From positions 51,280,456 to 51,344,455 of the forward strand of contig CM067322.1 in assembly GCA_034231615.1 (NCBI GenBank): a stretch of 64,000 nucleotides of DNA. The letters run 5' to 3'. The notes under the pieces are model-generated. The model saw only the letters and a program-made list of their open reading frames with translations, was not told where the DNA came from and ran no database searches. Source of the DNA: Meghimatium bilineatum (Eukaryota; Mollusca; Gastropoda; Stylommatophora; Philomycidae). Position numbers and translations under genes: made by a program. Positions within the stretch are counted from its first letter, which is position 1. The number at the start of each line of letters is the position of its first letter. Positions 11,002 through 22,399 of this stretch are shown piece after piece.

Positions 11002-11143
11002 CAGTCTGGCAGTTAGGACTTTGTTTATACTTCTCAGACATACAAATGAGCACCACAGCTGAGCTCTCCACTGCTTCTGCCATTGCTTGTAGTGTAGACC
11101 CTCTTGTGTGATCCCAATCTACCCATAATTTGTAGCCTTCAGC
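11002..11143 (-). CDS. ARM-TIR gene exon: central TIR domain
   Basis: 142 bp, acceptor 'GAACTTTTAG' and donor 'ACTG|GTAAGT', phase 0 to 1. It encodes 'AEGYKLWVDWDHTRGSTLQ' (the BB-loop region, with W-V-D and R-G-S-T-L), 'AMAEAVESSAVVLICMSEKY' and 'KQSPNCQT'. The next codon, a Glu completed by exon 9598-9450, gives C-Q-T-E; the C-x-x-E position is where NAD+-cleaving TIR domains carry their catalytic glutamate (family knowledge). The key residue is therefore encoded across an exon junction. No lesion is seen. Confidence 0.93.
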
Positions 11144-11273
11144 CTAAAAGTTCAAATATTTTATCTGTTTATATTGTTTAGTTACAAAATGAACTCATGA
11201 CATAGTAGCTAGTGTGTGTACACTGCTGTTGTAGATATGCTTTTATTTAAAATAATATTTTTTTTAAATATTA

Positions 11274-12716
11274 ATGTTGATAATAATGTATCTAATAGCC
11301 TGGTCAGAAAGAAAAGTACCAGATGACAGGCAAAAATCAGTAATTGTACCACTATGGAAAAACAAAGGTAATAAGAGAGAGTGTGAGTCATATAGAGGCA
11401 TCTCCTTGTTAAGTCACACAGGTAAAATCTACACAAACATTAATAGAACAAAGAATGCGATACATTGCAGAACCACAGTTGAGCCCCTCTCAGTTTGGCT
11501 TCAGAAGGGGAGCAAGCTGTACAGACGCACTTTTCACACTGAGACAACTGAGTGAAAAAGCAATCGAATACAATCAAGATGTAAACACATTATTTGTAGA
11601 CCAGGAAAAGGCATTCGACAGAGTAGATAGAAACATTCTATGGGAAACCTTAGAAATGTATAACATCAGAGGACAACTGTTAGATAATATAAAAGCGATA
11701 TATAAAAAATGCCAAAGCTCAGTAAGAACAACAGATGAAATGACTGAACCTTTTGAAACAAGATCTGGAGTAAGACAAGAATGCGTACTTTCACCCCTAC
11801 TTTTCAACATATACATGGACAGAATAATAAAAGAAGCTCATATCAACAAAGAGGAAAACATTGCAAATAAACCTGATGAAGAACTTAATAATGAAATCAA
11901 TGAACTATTATTTGCCGATGATCAAAGTTTAATATACAAAGATGAGGAAACTTTGCAAAAGCACATCAATGCATTTCTGTTAGCATGTCAGAAGTACAAC
12001 ATGAAATTAATGTACAAAAAACATAAGTTATGAAAATTAGCAAGTCTTCAACACCAATGAATATAACAATAGATAACACCAAAGTGAAACAAGCCAAAGA
12101 ACTTAAATATCTAGGCAGCATTTTTTCCGAAGATGGAAGACTAGACAGAGAAATAGAAACAAGGTGCCAGAAAGCAAACACAGTGACTTACCAACTTTCA
12201 CCATTACTTCTTCATCCAAAGATCAAGATGGAAATTAAAAAACAAATAATATCTACAATTTTTATACCAACACTGTGCTACCAATGTCAAACATGGTCTT
12301 TAACAGCTTCGCAGCAAAGAAAAATCATCACATGTGAAATGAAGTGTCTGAGGAAAGCTGCAATGGTTACCAAACTAGATAAAATAAGAAATGAAGAAAT
12401 TAGGAAAAGAGTTGGTATAATATCATGTATCGAACATATTGAGAGACAGCAAGTAAAATGGTTCGGTCACCTTATGAGAATGAAGCCAAACCAAATACCA
12501 ATAAGAGCATAAAATACAAGAATATCCGGGTGTAAATCAAAAGGTAGACCAAGAAAACGGTGGATAGAAAACATTAAGATAACCTTGAACAAACATGAAC
12601 TAAATGCAACCTCGGCGTCACATCTGGCCTTGAAACGACAGCTTAAGATACCACCCCTACGCTTAACGGCAAGTGTGAATGCAATCAACAATCATTCACC
12701 TGGGGATAGACAATAG
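11274..12716 (+). pseudogene. RTE-like non-LTR retrotransposon, RT to 3' end
   Basis: 5'-truncated element with 'SLLSHTGKIY', 'LSPSQFGFRRGASCTDALF', 'LFVDQEKAFDRVDR' (motif A), 'GVRQECVLSPLLF' (motif B, Glu where Gly is usual), 'LLFADDQSLIY' (motif C near 11905-11935) and, in a second frame after about 12025, 'LKYLGSIFSEDGRLDREI', 'TLCYQCQTWSLTASQQRK', 'CEMKCLRKAA' and 'VKWFGHLMRM'. After a stop at 12510 it continues 'GRPRKRWIENIK' to 'AINNHSPGDRQ'. There are frameshifts near 11440 and 12025. A lineage distinct from the copy at 664-2023. Inactive. Confidence 0.88.
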
Positions 12717-12894
12717 ACTAATGTATCTTCATTAGCTCCATGGTGTTCTCAGTATTGTTCTATATAACCACATCTCTACTTTCTATGTTCCTTCTATACC
12801 AAATACAGTGCAGACGGCAGAAACCAGTGCTCTTAAGAACGTAAGATCTTAAGTTCAAGTAATGTGATGCTACTGTGTGTAATTCTTGTATGTT

Positions 12895-13175
12895 GTTGAA
12901 GCACAGTCATACCCTCTTTGATGGTTCTTCTGTGAAGAATCTTTTATGGTTTTCCTCTTTTTATTTTGCTATCTGGAACCAATTTTAATGCATGTAGTGG
13001 CAGTCTGTTTTTAATTCATTCAAAGTACATGTCCGATATAAGTCCATTTTTTCTTATTTTTGTTGACGAAACATATTGTTGTTTAGTACTATTCTACTGA
13101 TTGTCCATAATTCACCTCCATACATCAGAACTGGTTTATATAATTTCTAAAAACTATTTTTCTCTTACTTAGGTT
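12895..13175 (-). pseudogene. Degraded RTE-like RT fragment
   Basis: The minus strand reads 'KPVLMYGGELWTISR', the thumb region seen in RTE-like elements (Y-G-x-E-x-W), followed by several stops. Short and weak. Confidence 0.45.
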
Positions 13176-13439
13176 AACAAAGATATACCGGGTATTTACA
13201 CGCTTTAACTGCTTTAGTCTCCAGGAATTACCCTCGATGATGCTCTTGTTTCATACAAGTAATTGGGCTGTTTTTCCGGAGCTGTCTTTCATACCCAGAA
13301 GACTTCACCTTTTAGCAGTATACAATGCTTTAAGGATTTCACAGTGAGCAATTCATGTCTGCATAACTCAATGAGAATGACCAGAAAAATACAAATATGA
13401 GTTGCATTTCAAGAGCAGTGACTTGAGGCAGTCAATAAA

Positions 13440-13575
13440 GCAAAGTTGGAATGTGTTACATTCATTTTCATGCCTGGTCATGTGGGTGTTCAGGGCAATG
13501 AGAGAGTAGATTGATTGGCTTGCACTGCTACTGTGTCCAGTGGTAAAGCAATGGATCATGCAGATATTTTGAACT
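13440..13575 (+). pseudogene. RNase H fragment of an I-like element (family with GHVGV motif)
   Basis: Plus strand reads 'MECVTFIFMPGHVGVQGNER' and 'GKAMDHADILN', with a stop after V-D. It aligns with the RNase H end of the fragments at 18848-19215 and 24470-25110 ('GHVGVRGNERADNLA'). Confidence 0.7.
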
Positions 13576-14459
13576 AATAAAATAAAATTAGAGTGAACTC
13601 ATTAATTCTCATTAATTAATTTAAATTGGAATCAATGCCAGTTGTATGGATCATATCTTGTTGTTTCGCATCTTTCTGTTTGTTTTGTTTTATCGATATT
13701 TGGGTCTGTTTTGTCTATTTTATGTTTGTGTTGTTTCATCTCTGTTCTTCTAGTTTGAACTCTTCCAAATTATATCTATATTTAGCCATGCCATGTGAAT
13801 AGTGCCACTCTTACTCTTATTTTTTTTTTATTAATGTGTTCTTGATAAAGTCTTTTTGGTTGAAACGTTGATTTGTGTGTGTTATTATGTGTGTTCATAG
13901 TGATTAGCAAAACTTCATTATCCTGTTCCAGGTTTTGCCTGTTGTATTCTGTTGGACATATTTTCTTGTATTACCATAATAATGATAGGGTAGTCAGGCT
14001 AAGACCTCCATGGGGCAAAAAAAAAACAACTGCATTGGGTCTATTTCTAACCTGTAGACTTTTTCGATACCACAAGTGACTAAATCATATGCCAAGATTC
14101 CAATCTCTGACACAATGAAATTTGATAGGTCAATGACGAATCAATTTTCAACAATGCGTAAAAATAATTTTTCACTATGTTACATCTAATTGTTTTTTCA
14201 ATTACTCACTCTATGCTTGCTGCTACCATTAATATTGTGATGTTTTAAATGTTAAACTAAAATATATGTTGCGTTGTTAAGCAATTAAGCACATTTTCGT
14301 ATCAGGCTACTTAATTTTTTCATCAGAATTTATGATAGTTTTAAACAATGTTATTTGGGGCAAAGAAATGCATGTTATTAAGGCAATGGACCACATTAAA
14401 AATTTATGAAGAAAATGCAGAAGTCATGAGGAAGTTCGTTGATCTAAAGCTGGGCGAGA

Positions 14460-14460
<1 letters not shown>
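13576..14460. other. Intron, no gene seen
   Basis: T-rich intronic sequence. 'TTCTTGATAAAGTCTTTTTG' ... 'GAAACGTTGA' near 13835-13870 resembles a recurrent retroelement-tail phrase also seen near 10050 and 40380. Confidence 0.35.
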
Positions 14461-14536
<76 letters not shown>

Positions 14537-14562
14537 ATATATATACATACATATACATATAA
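14461..14562. repeat. (TA)n microsatellite
   Basis: About 100 bp of nearly pure TA dinucleotide, interrupted near 14522 and ending in TACATACATA. It gives a spurious Tyr-Ile repeat ORF. Confidence 0.95.
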
Positions 14563-14984
14563 TTACAATGATCATCCATCTTAACAAAGATATTACTAGC
14601 TTTAAAATGGAACTTACCAACATTTTTTTTCCTCCAGATTAAAGTTATGAAACTACCAGTATACATATCTATTCTTGACACACATATATACACACTGGTT
14701 TGCTAAAACTGTCGCAGTATAACTGATCTTCATCAATTATATAATGGTTTATATCACCTTTTTTGCCTGCGGATCTTTGCCTCATCACACGGGGCAAGAA
14801 TCCGCATTTACCTATGCTCATAACCTCTCATTCTATTGTCTACATGTAAGACATGCTTTCAATACTATCACTAATGTAAGATAGATAGATAAGCTATACA
14901 ATAATGACAGTTTGTTGTTTTGTAGTTAGGTCTAGGAGTCAGAATACAATAAAGTATAAAAAGTGTGGATCTTTGCCCCACCTA

Positions 14985-15275
14985 ACTATATTGAAAGAAG
15001 CTAATTTAAAAAGAGAACTGCTCAATCGCATCAGAAGAAGACAGTCCACATTCTTTGAACACATTGTGAGAAGAGAGAAAAAAATGAAGTACATCATGAC
15101 AAAAGACAGATTGTAGAATAGGATGGGTATGTGAAGATCAAGAGAGAAGATGCTGAACAACTTGGCATTGTTGCATATTGGGGCTTGGATATCAGCATAA
15201 ACAATTAATGTCCATACATGAGACAGAAGGTTGTGATAAACATGATGACCAACACCACATGACATTGACTATAAG
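14985..15275 (+). pseudogene. RTE-like 3' fragment
   Basis: Reads 'LTILKEANLKRELLNRIRRR' then 'QSTFFEHIVRREKKM', aligned with 'EVLKESNVKRILINNIRKR' and 'QSSFFGHFMRQGGLENI' in the copy at 23725-24081. Stops follow after 15116. Confidence 0.7.
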
Positions 15276-17614
15276 AAGACCAATAGCAGCTGTGACATTA
15301 AGTAAAAAATAAGGTGACTGCGTTCTAACTGTAAGTGCATGTTTTGGAGGTGTCTTGGGTTATAACTTATACTCTGGAGTTATGTGCTCTGAGTGATACT
15401 TTCAGCTGGCAGCATGATACTCATGATTGAAAGGGATGAAGCATAAGGTGGAAACAACAAAGTCAATCTTCTGTTAGCTTTGATTAAGATAAATTTAAGT
15501 GTTGACTATAGGAATGTTGAGGAGAAAAATGAAGGTGTAATCATAAAAATATAATTCTTTATCTCATATTGAAGGATGAAACAACACTGGACACATCAGT
15601 AGTGCAGAGACTGAAATAATTTAGGATCAAGCAGAGAAGGGAAAAAGAGGAGTTGAATTTGGCACAAGAAAAATCAGTGCACATAGACAGTAATATGCTC
15701 TCTTCACCATCTGCTCAAAGAGACTGAGCACCTATGGGTCTGCCCAGAGTGCAGTGACTTAATTTTTTAAATACTTGAAATACAATATCTACACTTTCAG
15801 CCTAACACATCTGACTCAGCTTTTCTAGGACACTATGACCCTCTTGATGGGACAGTCACGCCCCTCCAATCTTTTTCACACACACACACCCATTCCCCCT
15901 TAAAAAAATCTTAGCCACCTCTTATAACATGCATGACAGGTTACAGTGTTGCTATTATCTCCTGTTTCAGGCTCTGGCAAAACATGGGTGGCAAAGTGAG
16001 CAAATACTGTGTGTCAATGTGAGGCAGATTTCAAAATTGGAGTGACCTGGACACCAGTTTGAATCTTTTACAATATACTTACCAGGTATATTAAAGTGAT
16101 TGTTTAAATCTACTAAAGTAAAATAAATATATTTCAGTATTGGCATGCATTGAACTATTCTTTTGGTACCCCATGTTTTCTTAAGGAGTGCATGGTGGCT
16201 TTTTATAGACAGTGGAATAAAAGCAGCTTTGCTGTAATAGTAGCCATGACATGTACAGGAAGTGATTCTTGAAATTTAAAACTACAAATAAATGTGCATT
16301 AAGTGTTTTAGGTTTTTGTAAGGTTATTTTTATCTTTCTGAGTCTTTTGTGTAGGTTTTCATCTCATGAATGTGAGTGAATGATGTAATCAAGATTAATT
16401 TAAAAAAATGTTTACTGTGGCGGGTACAAAGTGCTTAAAAGTATTTGTTTTGTGATAAATAAGGCTATATGGTGCTACACATCTTGACTGATGGTCAGTA
16501 GCAAATCCTGTACCAGAGGGAATTTATTGGACTCAAGCCGAACATGTCTTCTCATGGCTAAATTCATGAAAATGTTGGTTTGTTGCAGAATAAAAATGGG
16601 AAAAAATCATTCCTGGATTGTTGCATTTTACATCTGAGCCTTCATTCTTCTGCTCTACTCAATATTGAATTCTCAAATGTCATCCATGCACTACTACATT
16701 GGATTGTTCTTCATAAAACGTGATCTCAAGCAATGACAAATTTATTAGTTGATCTCTATCTCTATCCTCTACAATCCTGATGAGTTTGGAAACTTCACAC
16801 CCTGTCCATTCTTTAACTGATTCCGGCCGGAATATTTTTAGCGTTTAAACGTAATAAATTTTGTTAGATTTTTGTGTGTGCACATGCATCACGGAAACAA
16901 GAAATACTACTTCTAAATATATTTACATTATAATGTAATATATATATTTCGAAACAGAAATGGACAGAGAATGTAATTATCACAAGAACATTTTGAAAAT
17001 TTTTTTTTGTTAATATTTAAACATTATTTTAGACAAAAGAAAATATGTAAATGGCAAATAAATATTATTTTAAGATATGATATTTGACCGTACCGCATCT
17101 TTTAATCAATAAATTCCACTCAAACTGTATCATTTCTGTAGATAATCCAATTACGAACACAATGTATAATATATATGCATAGTGCGTCAAAAATTAATTA
17201 TTTAGAAAGAATTTTGACATTTATCAAAAACAGTAGACTTAACTTTACATGAAAGTCAAATGAAAATATGGCTAATTTTTCTTACAAAATGGCATAAATT
17301 AGCAAACACGATGCTAGAAGCATATGCCAGATTGGATTTCATAATAAATGAGACCAAAGTAAATAAAATAGTTATTATTTTACGAAAACAAGTAAATTGG
17401 AAAATATATATGAAACATATAAGGAAAAATGACGTCACAGACCCCCATTATCAAAACTTATCAATAACTTAACAAAATTGATATCAGTACACATAAAAAA
17501 TCATGCAAGAAGTAATGTGGACATATTACACTTTATTTTGAAAACATTCTTATGTTGATATAAATACCGAAAAAAAACACGAATGTCATTGGAGTATGAT
17601 ATTATTATATGATA
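15276..17614. other. Intron, mostly without recognisable content
   Basis: Long intronic stretch. At about 15725-15765 the plus strand reads 'EHLWVCPECSD'-like sequence, the 3' end of the GHVGV-type I-like family also ending at 18760 and 27830 (minus). 'ACATGTACAGGAAGTGATTC' near 16255 resembles part of the SINE body. Otherwise AT-rich with no exon, RNA gene or tandem array seen. Confidence 0.4.
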
Positions 17615-18480
17615 TTAATATTATCCAGCCATGTCTTCTTCTGGCCACCTCATCATCTTACTTCCTCTACCATACCTTCAAGAACATCTGTTATCATCAA
17701 GGAATGTCTCATCAGGTGCCCGTACCATTGGCATTTACAAAGTTTCACGATTGCCAACAGTGATTCTTGTTGCCCAGCTAATGAATTAATTATATCATGC
17801 ACTAAAAACATTGGTCTTGTGTTCTGGATAACAGATAACCAAAACAATTCTATAGCATTTGTTTTCAAATTCCTGCATTCTTCTCTCTAAATCTACTTTT
17901 AAAGTCCAGGTCTTACAACCATATAGAAATATTGACAAAACCAAAGATTTATATAAGTTGATCTTAACACAGGTGGTGATCCTGTTTTTTCTGAGTTCCC
18001 CATACAGTGTTTGGGATATGGCTGTTGTTCCTTCTTGGGATATACCCAAAGCACATGAGTCGTCTGTAACTGAGTTTGGAAAATATTGTTGGAAGTCTTA
18101 TCCTGCCACTAGATATTCAATTTTTTGGTAAAAATAGAAGATATTCAATATCTTTTCATGTTGTGAGTATGGTGTCCATGTTGCAGACCTATAAAGGAGA
18201 ACACTGAGTATATATATGCCTATTAGATCGATATCTTTGTTTCCATTTTCACAACTTTGTACTATTCCAGACTCTGTCTTAGAATTTACCAAAATTGATG
18301 GCAATGTTTGCTGTTTGAATACTTATTTCTTCATCAAGAGAGAGATCTGTAGTTATTCTGGAGCCCAGGTAGTTGAAGCTATATACTGACTAAAGTTGCA
18401 GGTTATTTAGTGTGATGTTTACTACTGTATCAGTATTTTGGATAAGTTTTATTGTTGTTTATTGATAGTGAGAACAAATC
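17615..18480 (-). pseudogene. RTE-like RT fragment
   Basis: Minus-strand frames carry 'TLYGELRKNRITTCVKINLY', 'LYGCKTWTLKVDLERRM', 'FENKCYRIVL' and then 'KCQWYGHLMRHS', the thumb and C-terminal region of an RTE-like RT. Multiple frame changes; inactive. Confidence 0.75.
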
Positions 18481-18759
18481 ACAGGCCCTTACCAAGTTGT
18501 AAATCAGGTCTTGCAGTATAGGATATTAGGGCTGCTTTATCAGCTGCCTGAGAATAATCTCAGCTGTCTGTTTTCACTTCAAGATGGGATTGGTTAAAAA
18601 CATGGAGCCATCAAGTCTTATATGAATAAAGACATTGTCCACAGAGTTGTGTATAAATGTGTCTTATAATTGTGGCAATATTTGTTAAAATGCATGCTGC
18701 CATGCTGGTAATGATAAAAGTTGCTGAATACAAGTTTTAATAGCGACCAGAGATTTGTG
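18481..18759. other. Intron, no gene seen
   Basis: No recognisable feature between two retroelement fragments. Confidence 0.35.
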
Positions 18760-19215
18760 ATGATACTTTAGTTATCCAATGGATCATCATCACTGCACTC
18801 CGGACACGTCCATAGGTGCTCAGATCTCTCCTTGAGTGTATCCGCCATTACACGTTGACTGAAGGTCCCAGTAGACCATTGATTAACCATGATTGATTAA
18901 CCATGATTCTTCCTCGCCTACGAAACCGCTCCTTTCTAATGACACCACATTTCAATCCAAGCTCCCTTATTCTAGCCACAGAACAAGAGTCATCATTACT
19001 TATAAAGTCATTTGTTTGTGCGCTTTCCCGTAGGACGTTCAAAATTTCTGCCCAATGCATCGCTCCGCCAACAGCCGTTGTAGCTGCGTGTGTGGCCAAA
19101 CTATCTGCTCTCTCATTACCCAGGACTCCGCATGTCTCGGCACAAAAATAAAAGTCACTTTCTGCACACAGGAAGTCCTCACCGTACCCAGCCACTGTTC
19201 TCAAACGTACACCAC
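18760..19215 (-). pseudogene. I-like element 3' fragment (RNase H end)
   Basis: The minus strand reads 'GVLGNERADSLATHAATTAV', 'GGAMHWAEILNVLRESAQT', 'CGVIRKERFRRRGRIMVNQ' and ends 'TCPECSDDDPLDN'-like near 18770. Closely related fragments lie at 24470-25110, 27820-28980 and 33640-33815, all on the minus strand. Ends just before the TIR exon at 19325. Confidence 0.75.
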
Positions 19216-19324
19216 CTGCACTTGATGATACTTTGCAAGTCACAAATGAGATTAACGACTAATTGATAGAATGAGATGTGCACATCAAGTCAGTGCCAAT
19301 GTAACAATAGCAGATCATACTTAC

Positions 19325-19419
19325 TGCTAGACTGTTATATAATTTCTTTACAAGATCTTTTTCCGTCCAAGAATAGCTGATGAAAATATGATTCTTTGAA
19401 GTTTGTGCGCTGTGTTGAC
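19325..19419 (-). CDS. ARM-TIR gene exon: start of TIR domain
   Basis: 95 bp, acceptor 'GCATTTGCAG' and donor 'CTAGCA|GTAAGT', phase 1 to 0. It encodes 'QHSAQTSKNHIFISYSW' and 'TEKDLVKKLYNSLA'. 'H-I-F-I-S-Y-S-W' is the first beta-strand of the TIR fold in this family, followed by helix A. Phase joins correctly to exons 21690-21436 and 11143-11002. Only about 70 bp separate it from a 39-bp minisatellite at 19488. Confidence 0.92.
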
Positions 19420-19487
19420 CTGCAAATGCATATGCAATCACCATTGTATGATTGAGTAGATGTCTATCACAAAACAGAAAACATATA

Positions 19488-19886
19488 CAAATTTATGAAG
19501 CTAAAATTTATCACACAGAACACTTGTGAACTTATGAAGCTTAAATTTATCACACAGAACACATGCAAACTTATGAAGCTAAAATTTATCACACAGAACA
19601 CTTGCGAACTAATGAAGCTAAAATTTATCACACAGAACACTTGCGAACTAATGAAGCTAAAATTTATCACACAGAACACTTGCGAACTAATGAAGCTAAA
19701 ATTTATCACACAGAACACTTGCGAACTAATGAAGCTAAAATTTATCACACAGAACACTTGCGAACTTATGAAGCTAAAATTTATCACACAGAACACTTGC
19801 GAACTTATGAAGCTAAAATTTATCACACAGAACACTTGCGAACTTATGAAGCTAAAATTTATCACACAGAACACTTGTGAACTTAT
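19488..19886. repeat. 39-bp minisatellite, about ten copies
   Basis: Ten near-identical copies of a 39 bp unit, 'GAACTTATGAAGCTAAAATT' then 'TATCACACAGAACACTTGC'. As 39 is a multiple of three, long ORFs arise on both strands (about 130-145 codons); these are repeat artefacts. Inner copies are almost identical, implying recent expansion or homogenisation. It lies just upstream of the first TIR exon, close to that intron's branch/acceptor region. Confidence 0.95.
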
Positions 19887-19924
19887 GTAGTAAATGTCTA
19901 TCAAATAAAATCACTTCTATCTGT

Positions 19925-20705
19925 CTCCAAGTCCATAACTAGTCAAGGTTGTAGGGTACCACATATGATGCTTTAGCACAGAGACCTCCAGCGATTTCTA
20001 TCTTCAACAATGCATATGAGTGAGGAAAAATTGTGTCTTGTCCAGTCCTTGATGTTGTCTGTCCATGTTTTTATTTAACCTCCTTTGCTCCTTCCACCTT
20101 CGTCGGTTCCCTGAGGTAATGTTTTTGACAAGGAATCATGTCGGTATACATGTCCAAACCATGCAAGTTTTTGTCATTTCACTATTGTAAATAATGGTTC
20201 TTGTGGTCCTTTATACATTTCTATTTATTTCTTATGTACACATTAGTCTTATGCTCTCTATTGGAAATTCGTATAACTTATCTGTAATATTTGTTTTCAA
20301 AGGCCTGTAGACGTCTCTCCGTGTCCGCATGAGTGTCAAACTCTCACAACCACACAGCACAATAGAAAGCACTAGTTAGTTATAAACTTAATTTTCACTC
20401 TAACACTGATGTTGCTTTTCTGAATTAAGTTTAGCCTTGACATAGAAGCTAATGTCATCTCCAGCCTTATCTTTAATTCTGCTTTGCATTTTCCATTACA
20501 GCATATGCTAGATTCGAGATATTTTAATGAATTCAGTTTATATCCATTTATCATGATGTTGGTCTGTTCTTCTGTGTCTCTGCTGTTAACAAAAACCTTG
20601 CTCTTTTCTGTGTTGATTTCCATTCTGTACTTTCTGGTAACTTTTTTTCCAACTTTGCTGTTAACTCTTGCAATTCTTGTTCTGACCCAGTTATAAGATA
20701 TGAGT
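19925..20705 (-). pseudogene. RTE-like RT fragment, thumb to 3' end
   Basis: Minus strand: 'YRMEINTEKSKVFVNSRD', 'INGYKLNSLKYLESSICC', 'VLCGCESLTLMRT', then stop-broken sequence ending 'LEVSVLKHHMWYPTTLTSYG'. Matches the order of an RTE-like C-terminus. Inactive. Confidence 0.75.
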
Positions 20706-20919
20706 TATGTGCACATGGGTCAGGCTGTCAGTGGTTGATGTGCACATGGTGGGGACTCTCGGTGGGTGGCACACACATTTTTGCATCTGGCAGCAGTCTT
20801 CACAACTGTAACAGACTTACTACATCTCTATCAAACGTACGGTAGCCATTTTGTATTTAGAACTGAGCTGGTAGCCAATTTTATAAAATGTTGAAATGGT
20901 TAAGCAAACATGACACGCA

Positions 20920-21088
20920 CGTGCACGCGCGCACACATATACATACACACACACACATATATATATATATATAAGGGTGTGTGCGTGCTTGTGTATATAT
21001 GTATGTGTGTTTAATTGTGTATATATATGGAGATATATATATACATATGTATTAATTTATACATATACATACATACATATATATGCTG

Positions 21089-21152
<64 letters not shown>
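20920..21152. repeat. CA/TA/GT-rich microsatellite cluster
   Basis: CA-rich and GTGTGC tracts at 20925-21000 lead into 'TATATA' runs, with a nearly pure (TA)n of about 60 bp at 21091-21150. Confidence 0.9.
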
Positions 21153-21154
<2 letters not shown>

Positions 21155-21435
21155 ATACATACAACAATGGTAGTCTTACTCCTTGTACAGGTTTTCTGGA
21201 AAAATCTGACATAATTCTTTTGGTTCAACATGTTACTAGTTGTAATACTGCTTACAAAATAATAAAAACAGAATGTAGGCCAACTTTTATTGTTTAAAAT
21301 ATGAACAAATATATTTCTGATAACATTCTTAATTTATTGCACATGATTCATATCTCTGTGGCTTCTCCCCTGGTAAGGAGAGTATGTCATCTAATGTAAT
21401 TTGTATACAATAAAATAAACATGACAATTACTTAC

Positions 21436-21690
21436 GTGTGGTGCTTGCTGATGGGTCATTTTCTCCCTTCAATAACCAGAGTGCTCCCGAACATTCTTCT
21501 GCACCAGAAGGTTCTCACTGTCCTTCAAGTTCTCTAGTGTAGCTACTAGTTCAGGAAAATCAATGATCAATTGTCTGACATTCTTGTCAAAGGAAAGAGT
21601 CCATAGACATTCTGCACTGTTTGCTTGCTCTTTGACATCCGTGTGTTGAAGCATAAGAAGGAAATCTGCAAGTGCACCCTCTTCAACAAT
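21436..21690 (-). CDS. ARM-TIR gene exon: last armadillo-like repeat, frame broken
   Basis: 255 bp, acceptor 'CTTGACAG' and donor 'CACAC|GTAAGT'. It encodes 'IVEEGALADFLLMLQHTDV', 'ANSAECLWTLSFDKNVRQ', 'LIIDFPELVATLENLK' and 'NLLVQKNVR', then in another frame 'ALWLLKGENDPSASTT'. The shift falls at a GGG run (minus strand, near 21487-21489). The family sequence there is N-V-R/K-G-A-L-W, which needs one more G. One added base would make 256 bp, exactly the phase 0 to 1 required by its neighbours. So either a one-base deletion or a homopolymer error. ARM-type helical repeat, by family knowledge. Confidence 0.88.
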
Positions 21691-22399
21691 CTGTCAAGTT
21701 CAAGAAAGCCATATGAGAATGGACATTGTTGCAGCAATTAGGTGTGGCAGACATGTGGAAGGGTAGTAACATAAGACCTTAGACTAAGTGGGGGGAAATC
21801 CACACCTTTTATACTTTAGTGTATTTTGACACCTAGACCTAACTACAGTACAACAAACTATGATCATCAGTATATAGCTTATCTATTCCATCTTAAATTA
21901 GTGGGGGTATTGAAAACATACATCGTACGCATATGTTATTCTTCTCGAACCCCAGGAATTGCGAGCAATTAACTCTTACTTCCTATGTGCAGTGGGGAGG
22001 TTTCTCTGAGCTTTCTTTGCATACCCAGGAGGCTTCAGTTTTCAGCTTAGTGCAATGCCTATTTAAATAACCTTCTACTCGGAGGGGGGTATATGTCATG
22101 AGAGGAGCTGATAGTTTGCCTGGGTCACCCATTGCTTGTCTTTTCTTCGACGAGGCACTTCACAGCCAGCGAGCTGTTCCTCATATAGGAAGACCATTTC
22201 ATTACCACCATTTGTGTCCCTAGGTCCCAAACCTAATTTCTTCCGCATGCGCCATGTTGGCTAACTAACGGCGATGGTCGAATTAGAATCAGGGTTGATA
22301 CACCTTCGTAGACAAGGTGCTGCTTTGTCAATCAAACATGTCGGGGGTCTGGGATTTGACCTGTGCATTTCTCACGCACTCACCTCGCTCGCTTGAGAT
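21691..22399. other. Intron, no gene seen
   Basis: No exon or RNA gene seen. Some GC-richer sequence after 22060 may belong to the repeat starting at 22400. Confidence 0.35.

Noticed and set aside
14348..14584. Tyr-Ile repeat ORF (also at 20977-21297)
   Set aside because: Translation of (TA)n microsatellites.
19488..19886. Possible CRISPR-like array
   Set aside because: Repeats are directly contiguous with no unique spacers, and the genome is eukaryotic. The same holds for the 31-, 33- and 42-bp arrays.
19467..19904. Long ORFs on both strands (about 131 and 145 codons)
   Set aside because: They are translations of the 39-bp minisatellite; open frames follow from a unit length divisible by three.
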